Positions 45,409 to 53,633 of a stretch of DNA of 64,000 bases are shown in pieces. Source of the DNA: Kyrpidia tusciae DSM 2912. Lineage in GTDB: Bacteria > Bacillota > Bacilli > Kyrpidiales > Kyrpidiaceae. Position 1 is the first letter of the stretch. Every line of letters begins with the position of its first letter. The position numbers and the translations under genes are program-made. The notes under the pieces are model-generated. The model was not told the origin of the DNA and did not search any database. It saw nothing but the letters and a program-made list of their open reading frames with translations. The stretch spans positions 2,356,001-2,420,000 of the forward strand of contig NC_014098.1 in the NCBI RefSeq assembly GCF_000092905.1. Reading direction: 5' to 3'.

Positions 45409-45984
45409 TTATTGGTAGGCGGGTTGTACCGGGCCCGCTTGCTGGCCGATGGGCTGGTAGGTGTGCAACAAAGTTTGGGCGGTCTTATCCAGCAGGGTGG
45501 GAACTTGATACCACCCTTTTTGGTTCATGAACAAGAAGGTTTCGTACGCGTGTTGGGCACAGGTGACCGCTCCGTTCACCATCATCTGGCGCAAGTTGGG
45601 GTCGGCGCACTCCAGGGCGGCCTGCATATGGTTCCGGGCGGAGTTTTTGTGGGCGGATAGCACCGCGCCCGCAATTTGCTGATCATTGAAAGAGGTCACC
45701 CCGGTCTGGGGAGATACCGGAGCGGGCTGCCGAAGCCCATAGGCGATCTGTTGGGGTTGGGCCAAGCGCATATCCGGCTGATGGGGTGTCGCCGCCTTAT
45801 AGGTATGCGTGTAGTTGACCATTTCATTGTACGCCGCCACCGCCGATTGGATGTGGCGTTCGATCATTTGTTTCAAGCTCTGATCTTGGCATTGACGGGC
45901 ATAAAAAGAAAAATGTTCAATCTGCGACCGGGTTTCATTGAGGATTTCATGAGTTTCCATCGCTTCGTGGGCACCGTAGGGCAT
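45409..45984 (-). CDS. Spore coat protein, CotF family
   Basis: Coat-type protein of 191 residues with two ferritin-like helical halves: ETHEILNETRSQIEHFSFYARQCQD in the first and SAHKNSARNHMQAALECADPNLRQMM in the second, then a Gln/Pro-rich tail. The MVNGAVTCAQHAYETFLFMNQKGWY stretch is typical of CotF. It is expected to be made in the mother cell and to coat the spore. AAGGAGGAATCCAC precedes the ATG. Confidence 0.88.
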   Translation of the reverse strand: MPYGAHEAMETHEILNETRSQIEHFSFYARQCQDQSLKQMIERHIQSAVAAYNEMVNYTHTYKAATPHQPDMRLAQPQQIAYGLRQPAPVSPQTGVTSFNDQQIAGAVLSAHKNSARNHMQAALECADPNLRQMMVNGAVTCAQHAYETFLFMNQKGWYQVPTLLDKTAQTLLHTYQPIGQQAGPVQPAYQ

Positions 45985-46091
45985 GTGGATTCCTCCTTGG
46001 CTGAGATCTTGTTCCTCCCATAGCATGGCATGGAAAGGAAGCCTTTATGCACGCCATGCCGAACTCCCCCCAGTGCCCTCAGCCGCCTTCC

Positions 46092-46407
46092 TCACCGCAC
46101 CGCTTCCTCAGTCTCTTCGTCAAACAAGTGAATCTTTGACAGGTCCGGTGCCACCTTCAGCCGCTGCCCCGGCTCCGCTTTCAAGGACGGATCCACCCGC
46201 ACCGTCAAAGCCTGATCCCCGTGGCTTACGTAAAGATAGGTTTCTGCACCGGTGGGCTCCACCACTTCCACGTTGACCTCGAATCCGGCCTCGTCTTCGG
46301 AAGTGGCGGGATGCAAATGTTCCGGACGAACCCCCAGAACCACCCGGGGGCCAACCCCCTTCCGTTTCACCGCATCCGCCAAGGAATCGGGCAAGGCAAT
46401 CCGGATG
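46092..46407 (-). pseudogene. ABC transporter ATPase C-terminal remnant
   Basis: About 100 codons equal to the end of a sugar-type (MsmX/UgpC) ABC ATPase: ALPDSLADAV, VVLGVRPEHLHPA and the TOBE-like VNVEVVEPTGAETYLYVSHG. The nucleotide-binding part is missing, and upstream sequence at about 46408 switches to the tail of the TnpB element. The reading frame is open but has no credible start or function. Confidence 0.8.
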
Positions 46408-46675
46408 TGGTATCAACAGTTGCCGGAATATCTGTCCAAACCTATCCAACAAACCGCTGTCGGCCTGACCTTTGTCTCCTTCCATCCGGAAGGGAGCCGC
46501 CCCCGGGGCGGGCGTGCTTCTCGGCGTGTGCTTCCTCCCGCGTCCGGCAAGCCAGGATCGGCAAACCGGTCCCCAAGGAATGAAGCTCAGAGCCATCCCG
46601 TACCACACGGGCACTCGCGAAAGGCATCTCGTCCAGGCGGTTAGCCTCCCGCGAGACCAGAGGGGTTTTTTGCCC
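46408..46675 (-). ncRNA. Probable TnpB-associated guide RNA (omega RNA) region
   Basis: The 268 bases after the tnpB stop hold no gene but several GC hairpins, for example GCCC / GGGC near 46500, CTTCCGG-ATGG-AAGG near 46480, and CCGCCTGG near 46635. In IS200/IS605-family elements this position encodes the omega RNA that guides TnpB, ending at the element's right end. The junction with the ABC relic near 46408 marks the likely right end. The exact boundaries are inferred. Confidence 0.5.
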
Positions 46676-48172
46676 TCAGGCAACCTCTGGCTTTGGGTCA
46701 TCCCCTCTCCGGGGATACACGAATGTCTTCGTCCATTTCCTGTACAGGTTCATCATCCCCACAAAATCCGCGTCCGCGCTGTACCGGTGGTTCGGGTTCT
46801 TGCATGTGAACCGTGAACCTTTTCGTTCCCCGAGCACCTTGCAGTGCGGACAGACCTGGGAGGTATAGGCCGGGTTGCGCTCCACCGTCAGAATCCCTTC
46901 CCGAAACGCCAGGTCCCGGACCCATTCCATGATCTTCCCCCGCAACCAGTACGCCCGTTTGTGGTTCTTCCGCCCGCTTTTGCTCATCTTCTCTTTCGGC
47001 GGCCGGTACCGACGCAGGTGCTCGAACACGATCACCCTTGCGCCGTGCTCCCTCGCGAACCGGACAATGGCCACGGCCGTCTGATTGGCCGCGTTCTCGT
47101 CCAGGTTCCGGATCTTGTTCCACAAGTTCGCGTTGTCCTGGACGCCCGGCCGAAGCCGTCCGCTTTGTTTCCGCTTGCGGTAAATGACGGTCAACAGCCG
47201 GTGCCGCCGATGGTTCAAGGCCCTGCCGTCCACGAACCTCGTGGCCGCCAGCCGCCCTTCCACGAACGCTCCCATCACGGCCAACCGATTGGCCCCCAGG
47301 TCCACCGCAACCACCGGCATCTGTGGGTTTGCCCGGCGCTGTTCCTCTGCCTTCCGGGGTTTGTCTACGGATTTCTCCATCGGGATGTGCAGCGCATACC
47401 GCACCCCGCCCGGATATCGTTTGTCCCGCTTCCCGTACACCGTCAGGGATTTCGCCACCCATGTCCGGTCCCCTTTTTCTTCGCCGGAACCGGCCTGGGC
47501 CGTCTTTGAACGTTTCCTTTCCCGAGCGATTCGTTCTTTCTCCAGGGCGGACCTGGCGAGAAGCGCTTCGGCCTGGGCGTGAACCACCACCGGCAGTGAC
47601 ACCTTTTCCCACTTCTGCCCGGTGTGCAGTTTCAAGCTGATGAACGTGTGCCGCTTTTTCTTCTGCGGGGTCAGGTCATACGCGGGGTGCTCGACCATCC
47701 CTGCATAAAACGTCACCGGTTCGTTCGGTGCGCCGGGTCGTGGTTCCCGCCCGCGCTGGTCCGGTGTCGTTTCCTTCCAAGTTTTCAGGTGGCTCCACCA
47801 GGACCGCACCTTGCCAATGGCCTGGTTGATCGCCGCCCGCCGCAACTCCGTCGGCATCCCCTTCGCAGACGGAACGTGTTCGTCAAGCGGCCACCCCGGG
47901 TTCGGGTGGGCTTTGGTCGCCAAGGTGTGAAACTCCGCGAAGGTCAACAGTTCCTGGTTGGTGCGCTTGCGGAGGTAGGGAGCGCCGTCTTTTTTCCGGG
48001 CTTCCACCAGCTCGTCCAACACGTTCAGATGTGCGGCGAAAAAATCCATGTAGAACGCAATCACCTGGTTATAGATGTCCTTGGTCCTCTCCAACGCCTC
48101 CCTCTTGCACCGATGGACCTCCCTGTGAATCCCGATCCGGATCGTCTTGATGACCTTGACCAGTGCCCTCAC
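46676..48172 (-). CDS. TnpB-family RNA-guided nuclease, IS200/IS605 type
   Basis: TnpB of 498 residues, longer than the typical 350-400. The split RuvC domain is complete: VVAVDLGANRLAV (D), VIVFEHLRR (E) and SADADFVGMMNLYR (D). The zinc finger has CPHC and FTC followed by KNPNH, so one ligand may be histidine. Such proteins cut DNA next to a transposon-specific motif, guided by RNA from the element's 3' end. No TnpA transposase is present, so the element is non-autonomous. The GTG start coincides with a GGGAGGTG signal and is uncertain. Confidence 0.85.
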   Translation of the reverse strand: MRALVKVIKTIRIGIHREVHRCKREALERTKDIYNQVIAFYMDFFAAHLNVLDELVEARKKDGAPYLRKRTNQELLTFAEFHTLATKAHPNPGWPLDEHVPSAKGMPTELRRAAINQAIGKVRSWWSHLKTWKETTPDQRGREPRPGAPNEPVTFYAGMVEHPAYDLTPQKKKRHTFISLKLHTGQKWEKVSLPVVVHAQAEALLARSALEKERIARERKRSKTAQAGSGEEKGDRTWVAKSLTVYGKRDKRYPGGVRYALHIPMEKSVDKPRKAEEQRRANPQMPVVAVDLGANRLAVMGAFVEGRLAATRFVDGRALNHRRHRLLTVIYRKRKQSGRLRPGVQDNANLWNKIRNLDENAANQTAVAIVRFAREHGARVIVFEHLRRYRPPKEKMSKSGRKNHKRAYWLRGKIMEWVRDLAFREGILTVERNPAYTSQVCPHCKVLGERKGSRFTCKNPNHRYSADADFVGMMNLYRKWTKTFVYPRRGDDPKPEVA

Positions 48173-48410
48173 CTCCCATCTCGTTCATGGCCTGCCCGAT
48201 CTTTTTCCGGAACTCCTGCGACCGCTTGCCGTACATCCGGGCTGAAAACACGGTGATGATCGTCAACAGGTCTCCAGCCGTAACAACCTGGCCGTCCTCT
48301 TCGCCCCATCGACCGGATACCATGAGCCCGATTTCCCAACCCCGGCCTTCGGGATCATCCCCGCCTTGAAGCAGCGTTCTCACCCAATCGCCGGCTCCCC
48401 GCAGCGGCAA
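48069..48410 (-). CDS. Hypothetical ORF between M50 protease and tnpB
   Basis: Not recognised. An ORF of 113 codons begins at a TTG eight bases after AGGAGG, 22 bases after the M50 protease stop. The first 78 residues (GWEIGLMVSGRWGEEDGQVV, LLTIITVFSARMYGKRSQEF) look protein-like; the rest overlaps tnpB in another frame and looks like chance read-through. It may be a gene cut by insertion of the TnpB element near 48180. Confidence 0.4.
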   Translation of the reverse strand: MPLRGAGDWVRTLLQGGDDPEGRGWEIGLMVSGRWGEEDGQVVTAGDLLTIITVFSARMYGKRSQEFRKKIGQAMNEMGGEGTGQGHQDDPDRDSQGGPSVQEGGVGEDQGHL

Positions 48411-48432
48411 CCCCCGCGCCTCCTGTGGACTG

Positions 48433-49182
48433 TCATGTCGGAGGCCCCAGCTGCAACAGGAGACTGTGAGTCCCCCAGGAGGCCACGGCCAGAAACGCCA
48501 CGAGTCCAAAATAGAGAACGCCATAACCGATCCGCGAAGAGACCGGGATCCAGATGTCGGGCTGATTGCGCATGCGCCAAAACTCCAAAAAGCCAAAGAT
48601 CAGGATGAGAAATAAGATGAGATTCGGCCTCGTCACTGCGATCGCCGCCGCCACCGCCAGTCCGGCACCCCACAACTTGCGATGAACCGCCCGGACCACC
48701 CTCCCGCCGTCCAGGGGATAGACAGGTAAAAGGTTGAACAAGTTGACGAAGAATCCCACGTAGGACAAAAAGAGCATCAAGATCGAACCCGTCCACCCAT
48801 ACCAAAACCAGCAAATCACCGCCCCCACGGTGCCCGCGATCGGCCCGGCGATCCCGACAAAAGCGTCCTCCCGTGGATCGGCAAATTGCGTACGCAAGCG
48901 GATAAATGCCCCCAAAAACGGAATGAAATAAGGAAGGGACGCCTCGCCTCCCTTCATGCGGATCGCCACCACGTGACCCATTTCGTGCACAAACAGTAAC
49001 AACACGAATCCAATGGCAAAAGGCCACCCCAAAAATACAGCGTAGGCGACGATGGTCAAGAGCATCGTTAAAACCGGTCCCTTGGCCAGAGCCAACAGCT
49101 TAACGAGCGCCCATAATTTCGCCCCGAATTTCCCGAGAATCAGAGCGATGGCCGCAAATATGCCGGCCGTTCGCCGTTTCAT
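48433..49182 (-). CDS. M50-family site-2-like membrane protease
   Basis: Intramembrane zinc protease of about 249 residues with six or so membrane segments. The zinc motif is VHEMGHVVAIRMKGG and the third ligand is in NLLPVYPLDGGRV. It lacks PDZ and CBS domains and resembles the short S2P forms. The substrate is unknown. Starts at 49194 (ATG), 49188 (GTG) and 49182 (ATG) are all in frame behind AAAGGA; none is clearly best. Confidence 0.88.
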   Translation of the reverse strand: MKRRTAGIFAAIALILGKFGAKLWALVKLLALAKGPVLTMLLTIVAYAVFLGWPFAIGFVLLLFVHEMGHVVAIRMKGGEASLPYFIPFLGAFIRLRTQFADPREDAFVGIAGPIAGTVGAVICWFWYGWTGSILMLFLSYVGFFVNLFNLLPVYPLDGGRVVRAVHRKLWGAGLAVAAAIAVTRPNLILFLILIFGFLEFWRMRNQPDIWIPVSSRIGYGVLYFGLVAFLAVASWGTHSLLLQLGPPT

Positions 49183-49247
49183 GAACACAATCATCCTTTC
49201 CGCGGGCGCGAACCACCCACGCTACCAGTATACCATCCCCTTTCTTG

Positions 49248-49886
49248 TCACGGCAGTCTGCCCTCTTGAATCAACTTTCGCTGGCGGTCGAGTAAGAAGC
49301 GGAGGAGGGTGTCGAGATGCCGCTCGTCCACGTGCAAGAACGTACAGGCAATCCGGCTTCTAGAAGCCAGCAGCGGCTCCACCCGCACCACCCTCGCCCG
49401 AACCGGCATCTGCAAAGCGGGCAACTCCAGAGTCAATTCCAACTCATCTCCGGGCTTGAGGTTCGCCTGGGCAATGAACAAGCAGCCGTTGCCACTTAGA
49501 TTCACACATCGCCCCTTATGATCGCCCCATGTTACGGGCACATCCACCGGCACCCGAAAATACTGCCGACGCCGCTCTCGCTCCCAGCGCTGGGGCATCT
49601 CCAACTCCAATAGCTCGGCTTTCCCGTGAACCCGGCCGGTGACCCGGGTCGTGGCCACATAACAGTCCCCCTTCCGGGGAAAAATGCGCACCCGGATCTC
49701 CGTCTGGTTTTTCAATCCAGCCACATTGGGCCACAAGACCCAAAATTTATTGTCCTGGATATCGTACACCACCGATTCGAACTGCACCGTCTCTTCGCCG
49801 GCCTGGTATTCCCCATGAACTTTAAACCCTGGTTTGATCAAGAAAAATTCCTCCCACAGCGCCCCCCTGGCTTGTTGATCCGTCAT
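49248..49886 (-). CDS. YcgR-like PilZ-domain c-di-GMP receptor
   Basis: Protein of 212 residues. The N-terminal beta domain (about 15-100, YcgR_2 type) is followed by a PilZ domain with the c-di-GMP binding elements RRRQYFRVPVDVPV and CVNLSGNGCLF. Homologues brake the flagellar motor or control exopolysaccharide. No motility gene is near. The terminator-like segment downstream is shared with other signals. Confidence 0.88.
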   Translation of the reverse strand: MTDQQARGALWEEFFLIKPGFKVHGEYQAGEETVQFESVVYDIQDNKFWVLWPNVAGLKNQTEIRVRIFPRKGDCYVATTRVTGRVHGKAELLELEMPQRWERERRRQYFRVPVDVPVTWGDHKGRCVNLSGNGCLFIAQANLKPGDELELTLELPALQMPVRARVVRVEPLLASRSRIACTFLHVDERHLDTLLRFLLDRQRKLIQEGRLP

Positions 49887-49966
49887 TCTTTATTTAATTG
49901 AACTATTCATCAACGAAGCCGGGAATTCCTCTCGGCCTTCGCCAAAAATTCCCCCCTCAAAGCAAA

Positions 49967-49989
49967 AAGCCGAGCGACTCGCCCGGCTT
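49967..49989 (-). terminator. Terminator of the aco operon
   Basis: Minus-strand AAGCCGGGCGA / TCGCTCGGCTT with one mismatch, followed by TTTGC. It ends the acoABC transcript about 100 bases after acoC. The remaining bases 49990-50088 show no other feature. Confidence 0.85.
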
Positions 49990-50088
49990 ATGCCAACCGT
50001 TCGATCTGATTTCGCACTGCCGGCCCCCGGAACGGGGCCGAACAGGCACGCGAAAAAGTTAAACCTGCCTCTGGCCCGGTGGGCGAAC

Positions 50089-51327
50089 CTAAGCCACTAG
50101 CCGTTCCGGTTGCCCGAGAGCCTCACATACGGCGCTCAGAAATTGTGCCGCCGGACCGCCATCCACCGCCCGATGGTCGAAGGTCAGGCTCAGGGGCAGT
50201 CTTTGCCTCTGTACAATCCCTTGATCGCTCAAGACAAGATACGGCTCCGCCCGCCCCACACCAAGCAGACCCACCTCTGGCGGGTTAAGAATGGGTGTGA
50301 AGAACTGTACCCCGTAAGTCCCCAGATTGGACACCGTAAAGGTTCCCCCGGTCATCTCTTGGTGCGTTAACCTCCCGGCCCGGGCCTTTTCCGCCAGGCG
50401 GGCGGCTTCCTGGTGAAGCTCCTCTAAAGTGAGCCGATCGGCGTCGACGATCACCGGAACCAGCAGTCCTTGGTCAGTGTCCACCGCAACCCCGAGATTG
50501 ACCCGGGACTGGCGCGCCGGGCCGTCTTCTGTCCAGTGCGCGTTGATATCCGGGTGATCCCGCAGCGCCAGTACCACCGCTCTTAGCACCCAGTCATTTA
50601 GCGACGCCTCCGGCGCCCACCGCTTTCGCCACTCCATGAGCCGGGTGATGTCCGCCCAGGCCATCTCCGTCAATTGGGCGGAACCCTGGAGACTTTCCAT
50701 CATCCTTCGGGCGATGGTCCGCCTCACCCCCCACCCCGGGCCCTGAGCCAGCCGGGACGAAGATGAGGCCGCCTCCCCAATGGCAACCTGACGCTCCTGC
50801 ACCCCTTCGGCATCGGCCACCGTCGGCGCCCGATGGCCGGTATCCGGGGCCCCGTCCGGCACCTCTTCACGCCCCACTTCAGCGGCGCGGCGGACATCGT
50901 CTTCCGTGGGGCGGCCGCCGGGCCCAGTTCCGGCAATGGCAGACAAATCCACCCCCAGTTCCCGGGCCAATCGACGAACACGGGGCGAAGCGGGCACGAA
51001 GCTCGGTTGCGTATTTTCCTGCACCTTCTCCTGGGGCACCGGCGCCTCAGCCGTCCCCGAAGGCGAAGGGGCCATACCGGTCTCACCCGCCGATGCCGCC
51101 TCGTCGACCACAGCCAGCACTTCCCCCACGGCCACCGTCTCGCCCCGCTGCTTAAGAATCTTAGTCACCACCCCGTCGACCGGGGCGGTTACTTCACTCA
51201 CGGCTTTCTCGGTCTGGACTTCCACCAGGACATCCCCGGCTTTGACAGAGGCTCCTTCTTGAACGTGCCAAAACACCACCACACTGTCGTATCCTTCCTC
51301 GCTGGTTTTCGGCATTCGTACTTCCAT
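50089..51327 (-). CDS. acoC: Acetoin dehydrogenase-type E2, dihydrolipoamide acyltransferase
   Basis: E2 component of 412 residues. A single lipoyl domain (lipoylated lysine in VEVQTEKAVSEV, near residue 40) is followed by a Pro/Ala linker, a peripheral-subunit-binding domain (SPRVRRLARELGVDLSAIAG), and a catalytic domain with the active-site motif FDHRAVDGGPAAQFL. It accepts the acetyl group from E1 and transfers it to CoA. ATG at 51327 follows GGGAGGACTAGAC. No E3 gene follows. Confidence 0.88.
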   Translation of the reverse strand: MEVRMPKTSEEGYDSVVVFWHVQEGASVKAGDVLVEVQTEKAVSEVTAPVDGVVTKILKQRGETVAVGEVLAVVDEAASAGETGMAPSPSGTAEAPVPQEKVQENTQPSFVPASPRVRRLARELGVDLSAIAGTGPGGRPTEDDVRRAAEVGREEVPDGAPDTGHRAPTVADAEGVQERQVAIGEAASSSSRLAQGPGWGVRRTIARRMMESLQGSAQLTEMAWADITRLMEWRKRWAPEASLNDWVLRAVVLALRDHPDINAHWTEDGPARQSRVNLGVAVDTDQGLLVPVIVDADRLTLEELHQEAARLAEKARAGRLTHQEMTGGTFTVSNLGTYGVQFFTPILNPPEVGLLGVGRAEPYLVLSDQGIVQRQRLPLSLTFDHRAVDGGPAAQFLSAVCEALGQPERLVA

Positions 51328-51358
51328 GTCTAGTCCTCCCAATGAGGTGATGAATCGG

Positions 51359-52381
51359 CTACGCCTCCCGAATCAATTCCCGGGCCGCCCGCTCAATGGC
51401 GTCAACCCCGGGGAGCACGAAATCCTCTAAGGGGTCACTGTAAGGGATGGGGACATCCGGGATCGCCAATCGCCGAACGGGGGCCTCCAGCTCGTACAAT
51501 GCCCCCTCAGCCACCGTCGCCGCCACTTCTGCCGTCATCCCATACGACAGGTAGTCTTCGTCCACGACGAGCAGGCGGTGGGTTTTCTTGACCGACTGCA
51601 CCAAGGTGTCCCGATCCAAAGGGGCAAGAGAACGCAGATCCACGACCTCCGCCTCGATTCCGTCGGCCGCCAGCCGTCCGGCCGCCCGAACGGCGTAATG
51701 GGTCATCATTTGAACACCCACGATGGTCAGATCTCGGCCCTCCCGCACCACCTTCGCCTTCCCCAAAGGCACCGTGTAGGGTTCGGCGGGCACTTCGCCT
51801 TCCGATTCTGGAATGGGGTCCATCCACCCGAGCCCCTGCAAGGATTTGTGAAACATGAACAGCACCGGATTATCGTCCCGGATGGCCGAGATCATCATTC
51901 CTTTGATATCATAGGGCGTTGACGGGGCCACTACTTTCAAGCCCGGAAGGTGCGCAAAAGTCGCGTACAACGTTTGGGAATGTTGGGCAGCGTCGTTATA
52001 ACCGCCCCCCACCGCCGTCATCAACACCATCGGAACTTTAACATTCCCGCCGGACATGTAGTGGATCTTGGCCATATGGTTATAGATTTGGTCCATGCAC
52101 ACCCCGAAAAAGTCCACGAACATCAGCTCGGCGATGGGCCGCATCCCCTCTACCGCGGCACCGATTGCCGCCCCGATGAAGCCGGTCTCAGAAATGGGCG
52201 TGTCCCTCACTCGATCCGGACCAAAACGGGTGAACAGCCCTTCCGTGGACCCGAAAATTCCCCCGTATTGCCCAACATCTTCCCCCATGACGAACACCCG
52301 GGAATCCCGCTCCATTTCCTGAGCGATGGCCTCCGCCAACGCCTTTGACCCCGTCAACCTTCTGCCGGTCATTGCCGTCAA
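51359..52381 (-). CDS. acoB: Acetoin dehydrogenase-type E1 beta subunit
   Basis: Transketolase-like beta subunit of 340 residues: VFVMGEDVGQYGGIFGSTEG, PISETGFIGAAIGAA and a C-terminal transketolase domain (VVDLRSLAPLDRDTLVQSV). With the alpha subunit it forms the TPP site. TTG at 52381 follows GGAGG by eight bases. It is between acoA and acoC. Naming as acetoin dehydrogenase rests on the AcoR/sigma-54 context. Confidence 0.88.
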   Translation of the reverse strand: MTAMTGRRLTGSKALAEAIAQEMERDSRVFVMGEDVGQYGGIFGSTEGLFTRFGPDRVRDTPISETGFIGAAIGAAVEGMRPIAELMFVDFFGVCMDQIYNHMAKIHYMSGGNVKVPMVLMTAVGGGYNDAAQHSQTLYATFAHLPGLKVVAPSTPYDIKGMMISAIRDDNPVLFMFHKSLQGLGWMDPIPESEGEVPAEPYTVPLGKAKVVREGRDLTIVGVQMMTHYAVRAAGRLAADGIEAEVVDLRSLAPLDRDTLVQSVKKTHRLLVVDEDYLSYGMTAEVAATVAEGALYELEAPVRRLAIPDVPIPYSDPLEDFVLPGVDAIERAARELIREA

Positions 52382-52464
52382 CTTCGATCCCTCCTCATTC
52401 TTTCTCAACCCGTCGCGCCAAACAACAAGTACCCTTCTCCGGGTGCGGGCCGATCCTCGACCTT

Positions 52465-53466
52465 TTAGCCTTCCGAGGTTTTCGCAAATACGTCTTCGAG
52501 CGCCTCTTCCCCCCGGGGCCAGGCGCTGTCCCTGGCAAAGGTGTAGGCCTCGTCCACTTCCCGCTTCGCCTGGGCCTCTAGCCCGGCCAACTCTTGTTCC
52601 CCGGCGACCCCCTGCTCGACCACGTACCGTTTCAGCCGCTCGATGGGGTCTTTTTGCCTCAAGTGGCTCACTTCGTCCTTTTCTCGGTACACTTCCGGAT
52701 CGCCCTGAAAATGACCGAGATACCGATACGTTTCGATCTCGATGAGGGTAGGGCCCTCCCCGCGCCGCGCCCGGTCCACCGCTTCTTCCGCGACCCGATA
52801 CATTTCCAAGGGATCATTGTCTTTGACCAGGGCCCCGGGTATTCCGTAGGCGGCGGCACGAATGGCATTATTGGCCACAGCAGTCGATTTCGATTTTGGC
52901 ACAGAGATTCCGTAGGCATTGTCTTCAATCACCATAATTACCGGTAATTTCCAAAGAGCCGCGAGATTTAACGACTCATGAAAAGCCCCGGAGTTTGCCG
53001 CACCCTCCCCGGCAAAAGCCACCGCCACCCAATCGGTGTTGTTCATTTTGTTGCTGAGGGCCGCCCCCACCGCCTGGGGCATCCCCGCCCCCACGATCCC
53101 GCTGCAGGAAAATTTCACCCCCGGATCAAACAGATGCATGTGGCCGCCCTTTCCTTTTCCAAGCCCGGTCTTCCGCCCGAACATCTCCGCGGTCATGCGT
53201 TTCAGGTCAACCCCTTTGGCAATGGCGTGGTGATGAGGCCGATGCGGGGCGGTCACCGTGTCTTCCCTGCGCAAGTGCGCACAGATCCCCACCGCTGCCG
53301 GTTCTTGGCCCGCAGCCAGATGCATTTCTCCGGGCACCGTCCCGGCCCCGATGTTAAACACGGGCATCTTGCCCTCGGTGTACACCTTTACCATAGTTTC
53401 CTCAAAATACCGGATTTTGACCATCGTCTCGTACATCCACATCAGCTTGTCCGCAGGAATGGCCAC
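52465..53466 (-). CDS. acoA: Acetoin dehydrogenase-type E1 alpha subunit
   Basis: TPP-dependent E1 alpha subunit of 333 residues. The TPP motif runs from GEGAANSGAFHESLNLA to VIEDN; HRPHHHAIAKGVDL and the phosphorylation-loop-like YRYLGHFQGDPEVYR are typical. It cleaves acetoin to acetaldehyde and hydroxyethyl-TPP. GTG at 53466 is preferred (GGGGGGAG upstream). A longer frame from 53523 would begin inside the sigma-54 promoter and is therefore untenable. Confidence 0.88.
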   Translation of the reverse strand: MAIPADKLMWMYETMVKIRYFEETMVKVYTEGKMPVFNIGAGTVPGEMHLAAGQEPAAVGICAHLRREDTVTAPHRPHHHAIAKGVDLKRMTAEMFGRKTGLGKGKGGHMHLFDPGVKFSCSGIVGAGMPQAVGAALSNKMNNTDWVAVAFAGEGAANSGAFHESLNLAALWKLPVIMVIEDNAYGISVPKSKSTAVANNAIRAAAYGIPGALVKDNDPLEMYRVAEEAVDRARRGEGPTLIEIETYRYLGHFQGDPEVYREKDEVSHLRQKDPIERLKRYVVEQGVAGEQELAGLEAQAKREVDEAYTFARDSAWPRGEEALEDVFAKTSEG

Positions 53467-53511
53467 CCGGGCTCCCCCCTTGTGGAAAGAATCAACACCT
53501 TCCTCAATATA

Positions 53512-53527
53512 TGCAAAAAACATGCCG
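53512..53527 (-). promoter_or_regulatory. Sigma-54 (-24/-12) promoter of acoABC
   Basis: On the minus strand CGGCATGTTTTTTGCA matches TGGCAC-N5-TTGCW, with the essential GG and GC doublets exactly ten bases apart. It lies about 46 bases upstream of the acoA GTG and downstream of the gene for a sigma-54 activator, so it is very probably the AcoR-dependent promoter. A short GCCGG/CCGGC dyad overlaps its upstream edge. Confidence 0.85.
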
Positions 53528-53633
53528 GCCTATGCACCGGCTGACCAATCGTCAAAATTCGCCTGAGACCCCACGGAATTTTGCCCTTTAAACCTTCTGT
53601 CTGACCGCTTCCGGGAATGGCCCGCGCAACGTC

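Noticed and set aside
46120-46701. 193-codon frame across the TnpB tail and ABC relic
   Set aside because: It joins two unrelated segments out of frame with both. The real signals are the TOBE remnant and the non-coding tail.
53466-53523. Longer N-terminus for acoA starting at 53523
   Set aside because: It would place the start codon inside the sigma-54 promoter and upstream of the predicted transcription start.
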